Below, one piece after another: positions 57,097-64,000 of a stretch of DNA of 64,000 nucleotides (positions are counted from its first letter, which is position 1; each line of letters starts with the position of its first letter). Location of the stretch: the NCBI RefSeq assembly GCF_003987395.1, contig NZ_PIPT01000002.1:186001-250000 (forward strand), in the 5' to 3' direction. The notes beneath the pieces are model-generated. The model was given only the letters and a program-made list of their open reading frames with translations. It was not told the DNA's origin and did not search any database. The stretch is from Pseudidiomarina aquimaris (lineage in GTDB: Bacteria > Pseudomonadota > Gammaproteobacteria > Enterobacterales > Alteromonadaceae). The position numbers were made by a program, and so were the translations under genes.

Positions 57097-58478
57097 AGTC
57101 CTTATCTTTAAGACGACAACTCTTAATCAGTACAAATATCGTGGTCATTGCGGTCTTGGCATTAGGTGCATGGCTCAACTACCGCATGACCCTACATGAG
57201 CTAGACGAAGTCTTCGATGCAGAGTTGGCTCAAACCACACGCGTTTTGAAAAGCCTGATCCACGACCCAGGCTTTCTCGATCAAACCGGTTCATTGCGTA
57301 TCATCGAATTGCCTCAGCTACCCGGAAATTACGAAGAAGAAGGTGACGAACGCCAAACGGACGGACACCCTTATGAGCGTAAGCTAGCCTTTCAGGTCTG
57401 GGACACAAAGGGTAATTTATTATTGGCGAGTGAAAATGCGGTTGGCACACCGCTTTCCCAGCCCACGCGCGGCTACCACGAAGTCGTGCGCGGCGATTAT
57501 ACTTGGATCGGCTTCAGTTATTTCGACCGCCAGACACAAAGTTGGATCTATACCGCACAGCGTGAAGATGTACGCGGTGAACTTTCCGCCTATATTACCG
57601 AAAACCAGCGCTGGATAGTATTACTCACATGGTTGCCTTTGTCGCTGGCCATCCTCTTGACGATTATCTGGTTTATGCGGCCAGTCAAGCAGTTCGCACA
57701 ACAGTTGCAGCAACGCGATGCCCATGACTTACGACCACTCAATGCGCACCTACCGAGCGAGCTAGAGCCTATTCAGGCGAATATGAATGCGCTGCTTGCA
57801 CGCGTGCACACTTACCTAGAGCGCGAGAAAAACTTTATTGCCGACGCCTCGCATGAATTACGCACGCCACTCGCTGCGTTGCGCTTGCATGCGGCCCAAA
57901 TCGACCCTGCGGATCCCGCTAGCATTCGCGCGGTACAGCAAGCGACGGAACGATTAACTCATCTGGTGAATCAATTACTGCTCTTAACCAAGCTAGAGGG
58001 TACTCAGCTAAGTCGCTCGCAACTCACCCCAGTATCACTCGAAGCCTTGGTGCATGAAAGCATTGCTGAGTTACCGGAGGCCGTTACCGCAGAATGTGAA
58101 TGGCAGTTAGCTGTTGCGACACAGCCACAAGTATTGGGGTTACCGACCCTCCTGGCCGTGATGCTTCGCAACCTATTACAAAATGCCGCTAAATATGCTG
58201 GCCCGCAAGGTCAAGTGACCGTTAACACCCAACCAACACCAAACGGCGTGTCTCTGCTGATTTGTGATAACGGACCGGGCGTTCCAACGGCAGATCTTAA
58301 CCGGCTCGGCGAGCGCTTTTATCGGCATCCAGAAACCCGTCATATCGAAGGCGCGGGACTCGGCTTATCCATTGTCAAACGCATCGCCGAGTTGCATACT
58401 ATCGAGCTGATTTTTTCCAGCCCAAAAGATAGCGGGCTGTGTGCGCAACTCAACTTTAATTTGCTCGTAGACAATTAA
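57093..58478 (+). CDS. QseC/PmrB-like sensor histidine kinase
   Basis: 461 aa. TM1 is about residues 11-27 and the periplasmic domain is about 31-172. TM2 is about 173-194, His254 sits in ADASHELRTPL and the ATPase motifs are LLQNAAKYAGP, DNGPGVP and GAGLGLSIVKR. The periplasmic LDEVFDAEL start matches the QseC-type sensor domain. It carries an acidic patch, EEEGDE, at residues 81-86, reminiscent of metal-sensing ExxE motifs in PmrB. The signal is not known. Confidence 0.88.
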   Translation: MKSLSLRRQLLISTNIVVIAVLALGAWLNYRMTLHELDEVFDAELAQTTRVLKSLIHDPGFLDQTGSLRIIELPQLPGNYEEEGDERQTDGHPYERKLAFQVWDTKGNLLLASENAVGTPLSQPTRGYHEVVRGDYTWIGFSYFDRQTQSWIYTAQREDVRGELSAYITENQRWIVLLTWLPLSLAILLTIIWFMRPVKQFAQQLQQRDAHDLRPLNAHLPSELEPIQANMNALLARVHTYLEREKNFIADASHELRTPLAALRLHAAQIDPADPASIRAVQQATERLTHLVNQLLLLTKLEGTQLSRSQLTPVSLEALVHESIAELPEAVTAECEWQLAVATQPQVLGLPTLLAVMLRNLLQNAAKYAGPQGQVTVNTQPTPNGVSLLICDNGPGVPTADLNRLGERFYRHPETRHIEGAGLGLSIVKRIAELHTIELIFSSPKDSGLCAQLNFNLLVDN

Positions 58479-58492
58479 ACACAACGTCCATT

Positions 58493-58984
58493 ATGCCTAG
58501 AACCAATCTCATCACCCGCAATGGCTATGCCAAACTTCAGGCAGAACTCGATCATCTATGGCGTGTTGAGCGACGTGAAACCACAGAAAAAGTTGCCTGG
58601 GCTGCCAGTCTGGGCGACCGCTCGGAAAATGCCGACTATAAGTACAACAAGCAGAAGCTGCGGCAAATCGACCGTCGAATTCGGTTTTTACGCAAGCGCC
58701 TAGAAGTCCTCAAAATAGTTGATTATGCGCCTGCACAAGATGGCAAAGTGTTCTTTGGTGCGACCGTAACGGTGGAAAACGAAGACGGTGATGAAAAGCG
58801 TTTTTCCATTGTTGGACCGGACGAAATCTACGACGATAAATCTGTGGTTTCCATCGATGCCCCCATGGCGCGCGCGGCACTTGGTAAAGGCATCGACGAC
58901 GAGTTTGCGGTTCGTACACCAACGGGTCAGCACTTTTGGCTGATTACCGCTATCACCTACGAACGCACCCGCACCGCCAAATAA
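58493..58984 (+). CDS. greB: transcription elongation factor GreB
   Basis: 163 aa. An N-terminal coiled-coil hairpin with the acidic tip motif LGDRSENADYKYNK is followed by the C-terminal FKBP-like domain (VDYAPAQDGKVFFGATV, SIDAPMARA). It rescues backtracked RNA polymerase by stimulating cleavage. It starts 14 bases after the sensor kinase and may be co-transcribed with it. E. coli also pairs greB with tex; here the sulfatase gene stands between them. Confidence 0.97.
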   Translation: MPRTNLITRNGYAKLQAELDHLWRVERRETTEKVAWAASLGDRSENADYKYNKQKLRQIDRRIRFLRKRLEVLKIVDYAPAQDGKVFFGATVTVENEDGDEKRFSIVGPDEIYDDKSVVSIDAPMARAALGKGIDDEFAVRTPTGQHFWLITAITYERTRTAK

Positions 58985-58992
58985 AAGTGTAA

Positions 58993-59009
58993 CTTAAGCT
59001 TTTCTTAAG
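58993..59009 (+). promoter_or_regulatory. PmrA box upstream of the LTA-synthase-like gene
   Basis: CTTAAG-N5-CTTAAG, a perfect fit to the YTTAAK-N5-YTTAAK pattern recognised by PmrA, 45 bases before the sulfatase TTG start. A site of the same spacing precedes the regulator gene. I could not identify a convincing -10 between the box and the start. Confidence 0.7.
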
Positions 59010-59054
59010 TCTTCTCGCACAAACTCTGCTCAGTGCTATCAAAGGAGCAACGGT

Positions 59055-61064
59055 TTGCGAGCAGCGTTACAACACTTTTTTCATGGCTTAAATGCCTATC
59101 GGCCACTCTTATACATACTTTTGCTGGGCTTGCTAGGACTTAGTCTGAGCCGCATGGCGCTATTTGCAGCTTATGCGGAACGCATCCAGCAAATACCTGA
59201 CTGGCCACTACTTTTGTTGACCGGCGTACGTGCCGACTTAATCGTCATTGGCTACATGTTGGCAATACCACTGCTCATTGCACCACTGCTTTTGTTGCCC
59301 CCGCTACGAAGCCTCTGGCAACGCTTTTTACAAGCTTGGCTGGTGGTTAGCTTGCTACTATTGTTTTTTATGGAGGCCGCGACCCCCGCATTTATTGCGC
59401 AATATGACGTGCGCCCTAACCGTCTATTCATTGAATACTTACTCTATCCACGCGAGGTCCTTGGGACGCTTTGGAATGGCTTTCGCGGCTGGTTGCTGCT
59501 GACACTGTTGTTCACTGTGGTTACCGTTTGGCTCTTGCGCCGCTTGGCACGTAGCCAGCGTGTACAACCCAAGTGTACACGGTATTCCGCCGCAATTTTG
59601 GTGTGGCCTTTCCTCGTTGTGCTCACGGTCATCGCAATCCGCTCGACCTTCGATCATCGCCCCGCGAACCCAGCCTTTTTTGCCCGCACCGGTGACGCGC
59701 TGGTAAATTCATTAACCATTAGCTCAGCCTACTCGGTCGAATTTGCGCTCTACAACATGCAACACGAAGCATCCGCTAGCGACCAGTATGGCAAAGTAGA
59801 CGCCGACGATTTAAAAGCTTTTGTCGCAGATATCGACTATTTGCAAGAAGTTCAGTTTCCTTACCCTGAATATCCCACAGTACATTGGCAACAAGCTTCG
59901 CGAGACCGCACACAACCGCTTAACATTGTCATTATTTTGCAAGAAAGTTTGGGCTTTGGCTTTTATGAACGCGGCTTGACGCCCGAGCTCGCGCGTTGGT
60001 CGGAAGAAGGCTGGTGGTTTGAGCAGCTCTATGCAACGGGTACACGCTCCGTGCGGGGTATTGAAGCTGTGGTCGCTGGCTTTTTGCCGACGCCAGCCCG
60101 CAGCACCGTCAAATTAAGCTTGTCGCAACGCAACTTCTTTACCCTAGCTGATGTGTTACAGCGCCAAGGCTACCAAACGGAATTCATTTACGGCGGTGAA
60201 TCGCATTTCGATAACATGCGCAGCTTCTTTACCGGCAATGGCTTTTCTTCGATTATCGATGAGAACGATTACAGCGCACCTCAATTCGTTTCAACCTGGG
60301 GAGTCAGTGACGAGGATCTCTTCAACAAGGCGCATGAACGCTACAACGAATTGCACCAACAGCAAAAAGCTTTCTTTTCGTTGGTTTTCACCTCATCCAA
60401 TCATGAGCCCTTTGAGTTGCCACAAAACAAGATCACGCCGGTAAGCGGTGTTCCACTGCAAAGTGTCGAAAATGCTGTGAAGTATGCGGACTATGCCTTA
60501 GGCAACTTTTTGCAGCAGGCGAAAAATAGTAGCTATTGGGATAATACCTTGTTTTTAGTCGTGGCTGATCATGACAACCGAGTCTATGGCGACGCACTGG
60601 TTCCAGTGGATAAGTTTCATATTCCAGGCCTAATTCTAGGCGCAGACATTAAGCCACAACGTCTTCGCACCATCGCTAGCCAGGTTGACCTTGCGCCAAC
60701 CCTATTATCACTTGCCGGCGTTTCGGCCTACTTACCCACATTAGGCCAAGACCTCAGTGCTGAAACGGCTCCGGCCAACCGTGCCTTTTTGCAGTTTAAT
60801 CAAACCTTTGCCTATTTAGATGGCAGCACGCAACCGGCCAAAATAACTGTTTTACGACCCGACGCAGAACCGCTCGCTAGTACCTATGATGTTGCGCAAC
60901 GACAACTTGGCGAGCTTCAGCCCGCTCCAGCCGAAGAAGCAGCACAAGCACTGGCATGGGCAGCTTTACCTTCGTGGTTGTACCGCGAGCAACGCTACTT
61001 TGTGCCACTCGCCGCAGAGGATGCGACAAATCAACGTAAGGAGGTCGCAAGCAGCGCAGAATGA
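59055..61064 (+). CDS. LTA-synthase-like membrane sulfatase/phosphotransferase
   Basis: 669 aa from a TTG at 59055, with AAAGGAG seven bases upstream. Four to five membrane helices fill residues about 15-195 and a periplasmic alkaline-phosphatase-fold domain follows from about 285. Candidate metal and nucleophile sites are ILQES near 294-298, the Thr/Ser of [12 protein letters not shown] near 326-337, and VADHDN. It belongs to the LtaS/OpgB/EptA superfamily, which transfers phosphoglycerol or phosphoethanolamine groups. A gram-negative member may modify periplasmic glucans, LPS or other glycans. The PmrA box upstream supports envelope modification. It is not the usual EptA by length or helix layout. 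Confidence 0.85.
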   Translation: MRAALQHFFHGLNAYRPLLYILLLGLLGLSLSRMALFAAYAERIQQIPDWPLLLLTGVRADLIVIGYMLAIPLLIAPLLLLPPLRSLWQRFLQAWLVVSLLLLFFMEAATPAFIAQYDVRPNRLFIEYLLYPREVLGTLWNGFRGWLLLTLLFTVVTVWLLRRLARSQRVQPKCTRYSAAILVWPFLVVLTVIAIRSTFDHRPANPAFFARTGDALVNSLTISSAYSVEFALYNMQHEASASDQYGKVDADDLKAFVADIDYLQEVQFPYPEYPTVHWQQASRDRTQPLNIVIILQESLGFGFYERGLTPELARWSEEGWWFEQLYATGTRSVRGIEAVVAGFLPTPARSTVKLSLSQRNFFTLADVLQRQGYQTEFIYGGESHFDNMRSFFTGNGFSSIIDENDYSAPQFVSTWGVSDEDLFNKAHERYNELHQQQKAFFSLVFTSSNHEPFELPQNKITPVSGVPLQSVENAVKYADYALGNFLQQAKNSSYWDNTLFLVVADHDNRVYGDALVPVDKFHIPGLILGADIKPQRLRTIASQVDLAPTLLSLAGVSAYLPTLGQDLSAETAPANRAFLQFNQTFAYLDGSTQPAKITVLRPDAEPLASTYDVAQRQLGELQPAPAEEAAQALAWAALPSWLYREQRYFVPLAAEDATNQRKEVASSAE

Positions 61065-61114
61065 CTGCTATACTGCGCGGCAACTCAAGAAGACGTAACC
61101 AAGAGAGATTTTTT

Positions 61115-63448
61115 ATGAGCTCGATTTCTCAGCAAATCGCGACCGAATTAGCAGTGAATGCCCAGCAGGTCCAAGCGGCCATTGCCCTGCTCGACGAGGG
61201 TGCAACGGTGCCCTTTATTGCGCGTTACCGAAAAGAAGTAACCGGCGGATTAGACGATACGCAACTGCGTAATTTGGCCCAGCGGTTAACCTATTTACGT
61301 GAGCTTAATGACCGCCGTGACGTGATTTTGGCTAGTATTCGTGACCAAGAAAAACTTACTCCAGAGCTCGAAAAAGCCATTCTTGCCACACAATCCAAAA
61401 CTGAATTAGAAGACCTTTATCTACCCTACAAACCGAAGCGTCGTACGAAAGGCCAAATTGCGATTGAAGCAGGTCTAGAACCGCTTGCCGATCAGCTACT
61501 GCAAGACCCCAGCCAAGACCCGGAAGCACTCGCTGCAGGTTTCCTCAATGCTGACGCAGGTTTTGCTGACAGCAAGGCGGTGCTTGAAGGCGCGCGCTTT
61601 ATTTTGATGGAGCGGTTTGCTGAAGATGCCGCATTATTGAAGAAAGTTCGCGATTATCTGTGGAATAACGCTGAAATTACTAGCACTGTCGCAGCAGGTA
61701 AAGAGCAAGAGGGCGCCAAATATCGCGACTACTTTAGCTTCAGCGAAGCCCTGAAAAAAATTCCTTCGCATCGTGCGTTGGCGCTGTTCCGTGGCCGTAA
61801 TGAAGGCATCCTGCAATTAAAGCTCGATGCCGACCCGCAACAGGAAGACCCGAAAGCGCGGAGCTACGGTGAGCAACTGGTCGCAGAACACATTCAGTTT
61901 AGCCCTGCAGATCGCGCCGCCGATGCTTGGCTGCAACAGACCATTCAGTGGACCTGGCGCATCAAGCTGCTCTTGCACATGGAAACTGAACTATTTGGCA
62001 GCGTGCGCGAGCGCGCTGAAGCGGATGCAATTAAGATCTTTGCCAATAACCTCAAAGATCTGTTGATGGCAGCACCCGCCGGGGCGAAGACCACCATGGG
62101 TCTTGATCCGGGCGTTCGCACAGGCATCAAGGTTGCGGTAGTAGATAGCACCGGCAAGGTACTGGGCACCAATACGGTATTCCCGTTCCAGCCGCAAAAC
62201 CAGGTCGACAAGGCTATGCGAACGCTCGCTGGTATGTGCAAACAACACAAAGTCGAACTGATTGCTATCGGTAACGGTACTCACTCGCGTGAAACCGATA
62301 AACTTGTTACTGATATGCTTAAAGCGCAAAGCGATTTGAAAGTAAATAAAGTGATTGTGAATGAGGCAGGCGCGTCGGTTTATTCGGCTTCTGAATTGGC
62401 CGCACAAGAGTTTCCAGACCTTGATGTATCACTACGTGGCGCCGTGTCGATTGCTCGTCGCCTGCAAGATCCACTCGCCGAGTTAGTGAAGATTGAGCCG
62501 AAATCTATCGGTGTTGGGCAATACCAACATGACGTAAGCCAAGCGCAGCTTGCCCAGAGTCTTGATGCTGTGGTTGAGGACTGTGTTAACGCTGTGGGTG
62601 TCGATGCCAATACCGCATCGGTTGCCTTACTTGCGCGCGTAGCCGGTTTGAATAAAACGCTCGCCCAAAATATTGTTGCCCACCGTGACAGCAACGGCCG
62701 GTTTGCCGATCGTAAAAGTCTACTCGACGTTGCCCGCATGGGGCCGAAATCGTTTGAGCAAGCGGCTGGCTTTCTACGCATCATGGATGGCACCCAACCT
62801 CTCGATCGCTCGGCCGTGCACCCTGAAGCGTATTCACTGGTAGAGAAAATCGCCGCTGACCATGACAAACAAGTGGCCGAACTCATAGGCGACAGTCCAT
62901 TCCTGAAAGGTTTGAATGCGCAAAACTACACCGATGAAAAATTCGGTTTGCCGACCGTCCGCGATATCTTGCGTGAGCTTGATAAGCCGGGTCGTGATCC
63001 GCGCCCCGAGTTTAAGACCGCGACGTTTAAAGAGGGCGTTGATACCCTGCAGGACTTGCGTCCTGGCATGACACTTGAAGGGGTTGTCTCAAATGTAGCT
63101 GCCTTTGGCGCGTTCGTTGACATCGGTGTGCATCAAGACGGCTTAGTGCATGTGAGTGCGCTGTCGAACAGTTTCGTCAGCGACCCGCGTGAGGTCGTGA
63201 AAGCCGGCGACATCGTGAAGATGAAGGTGCTTGAAGTTGACGTTCAACGTAAGCGCATCAGTCTCACCATGCGTTTACAAGACGACGCACCTGCTGCACC
63301 GACGCAAAAAGCTGAAACGTCAAAGGGCAAAGCGCGCCCTACGAATAAGCAGCCAAAACCTCGTTCTGGGGGCAAGAGCCCGCAGCCGGCTGCTAATTCA
63401 GCAATGGGCTCTGCGTTTGCGGAAGCTTTTGCGAAGGCAAAAAAATAG
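61115..63448 (+). CDS. tex: transcription accessory RNA-binding protein Tex
   Basis: 777 aa from the ATG at 61115 ([15 protein letters not shown]), with AAGAGAG seven bases upstream, rather than the frame start at 61061 inside the sulfatase gene. The N-terminal Tex domain is followed by a YqgF-type domain ([16 protein letters not shown]) near 330, tandem helix-hairpin-helix segments and a C-terminal S1 domain ([20 protein letters not shown]) near 650-725. A Lys/Pro-rich tail ends it. It is likely an RNA-linked transcription factor. Confidence 0.96.
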   Translation: MSSISQQIATELAVNAQQVQAAIALLDEGATVPFIARYRKEVTGGLDDTQLRNLAQRLTYLRELNDRRDVILASIRDQEKLTPELEKAILATQSKTELEDLYLPYKPKRRTKGQIAIEAGLEPLADQLLQDPSQDPEALAAGFLNADAGFADSKAVLEGARFILMERFAEDAALLKKVRDYLWNNAEITSTVAAGKEQEGAKYRDYFSFSEALKKIPSHRALALFRGRNEGILQLKLDADPQQEDPKARSYGEQLVAEHIQFSPADRAADAWLQQTIQWTWRIKLLLHMETELFGSVRERAEADAIKIFANNLKDLLMAAPAGAKTTMGLDPGVRTGIKVAVVDSTGKVLGTNTVFPFQPQNQVDKAMRTLAGMCKQHKVELIAIGNGTHSRETDKLVTDMLKAQSDLKVNKVIVNEAGASVYSASELAAQEFPDLDVSLRGAVSIARRLQDPLAELVKIEPKSIGVGQYQHDVSQAQLAQSLDAVVEDCVNAVGVDANTASVALLARVAGLNKTLAQNIVAHRDSNGRFADRKSLLDVARMGPKSFEQAAGFLRIMDGTQPLDRSAVHPEAYSLVEKIAADHDKQVAELIGDSPFLKGLNAQNYTDEKFGLPTVRDILRELDKPGRDPRPEFKTATFKEGVDTLQDLRPGMTLEGVVSNVAAFGAFVDIGVHQDGLVHVSALSNSFVSDPREVVKAGDIVKMKVLEVDVQRKRISLTMRLQDDAPAAPTQKAETSKGKARPTNKQPKPRSGGKSPQPAANSAMGSAFAEAFAKAKK

Positions 63449-63485
63449 CCCGATACAGCAATACCGAGCTATCTTGACCGACAAG

Positions 63486-63511
63486 GCGAGGCTTTTTAGC
63501 CTCGCTTTTTT
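63486..63511 (+). terminator. tex terminator
   Basis: Stem GCGAGGC (63486-63492)/GCCTCGC (63499-63505) with a TTTTTA loop, followed by TTTTTT. It lies 37 bases past the tex stop and may serve the convergent desaturase gene as well. Confidence 0.85.
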
Positions 63512-63522
63512 ATTGCTGCCGT

Positions 63523-64000
63523 TTAAGCAGCGAGCTGTGGACTGCGCAACATTTGCTTAAAGTTACGCTTATGCTCCTCGAATGCTGAGCGCAGCTCGGC
63601 GACCTTGGCCTGCATGTCATCCATGCTTGGTACGTGGCCAGCCAAAGCTTTGGTCTTGCTGTCGAGCAGTTGTTTCCGTGCCAGATAATACTCACGTAAA
63701 CGTAACATCAAGGCGTCGTATTCATCATGCAATTTTTGCAGGGTTGTCTCGCAGCCAATAGCGGCTTTTGCCTTGGCTTTTTTAAACTGCATTTCCAGCT
63801 TGGCTTTTTCAATCTGGTAACCATTGGTACGCTTGAGGTTACGCGTCAGCCCTAACCAAGAACAACTACGAATTAGCCATTTGGTCGGGTCAAACTGCCA
63901 CCAGCGGATACCGTTGCGATAATCAGCCGAGAAAATATGGTGGAAATTGTGGTACCCCTCACCAAAGGTCAACAGCGCCAGTACACCATTGTCGCGCGCA
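63523..64000 (-). CDS. fatty-acid desaturase, 3' part, with coiled-coil tail
   Basis: Open through the right edge, about 158 codons visible. It begins DNGVLALLTFGEGYHNFHH, where GEGYHNFHH is the third histidine box of membrane acyl-CoA/acyl-lipid delta-9 desaturases, then WWQFDPTKWLI. From about visible residue 60 a long Lys/Glu-rich helical tail follows (KLEMQFKKAKAKA, KVAELRSAFEEHKR). It introduces double bonds into membrane acyl chains. The start lies outside the window. Confidence 0.85.
   Translation of the reverse strand, partial: ARDNGVLALLTFGEGYHNFHHIFSADYRNGIRWWQFDPTKWLIRSCSWLGLTRNLKRTNGYQIEKAKLEMQFKKAKAKAAIGCETTLQKLHDEYDALMLRLREYYLARKQLLDSKTKALAGHVPSMDDMQAKVAELRSAFEEHKRNFKQMLRSPQLAA

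Overview
The window reads as chromosomal DNA of a marine gammaproteobacterium. Protein sequences and gene order resemble the Alteromonadales, and Idiomarinaceae (Idiomarina/Pseudidiomarina) is my best guess. That placement is inferred from gene order and protein similarity, not tested. Most of the window is conserved housekeeping DNA with long minus-strand operons.

Left edge (1-960): a small accessory patch. It holds the 3' end of a TIR-like effector gene of the Cap12/Pycsar type, a coiled-coil ORF, and a 40-codon integrase-like N-terminal fragment overlapping it. Then come yajR-ssb (minus) divergent from uvrA, and glsA (plus) converging on a periplasmic solute-binding protein gene.

7.9-29.8 kb: the translation/transcription supercluster, all on the minus strand. 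In transcription order it is purA, tRNA-Thr/Tyr/Gly/Thr, tufB, tRNA-Trp, secE, nusG, rplK, rplA, rplJ, rplL, rpoB, rpoC, a serine beta-lactamase-fold gene, rpsL, rpsG, fusA, tufA. Good sigma70-type promoters are visible for the tRNA-tufB unit, the tRNA-Trp-secE-nusG unit, rplKA and the str operon. An L10-type leader precedes rplJ, and a strong hairpin terminator/attenuator separates rplL from rpoB. The two tuf genes encode identical proteins and share their 3' terminators. Five intergenic spots in 7.7-31.2 kb carry an unusual inverted array of a degenerate 7-bp unit.

29.9-41.1 kb: an orphan class-V PLP enzyme, then the classic nnr-tsaE-amiB-mutL-miaA-hfq-hflX-hflK-hflC superoperon, with queG divergent from nnr.

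41-51 kb: small operons: an M14 peptidase with DUF1415; yheV-MAPEG-MgtC/DUF4010; yheS-yheU; nudE-cysQ; and sthA.

51-64 kb: envZ-ompR, an aidB-like acyl-CoA dehydrogenase with an AMP-forming ligase, a PmrAB/QseBC-like two-component system, greB, an LTA-synthase-like membrane sulfatase, tex, and the 3' part of a fatty-acid desaturase. Two direct repeats fitting the PmrA-box pattern (TTAAG-type half-sites, 5-bp spacer) lie upstream of the regulator gene and of the sulfatase gene. They suggest a small envelope-modification regulon placed between ompR and tex.
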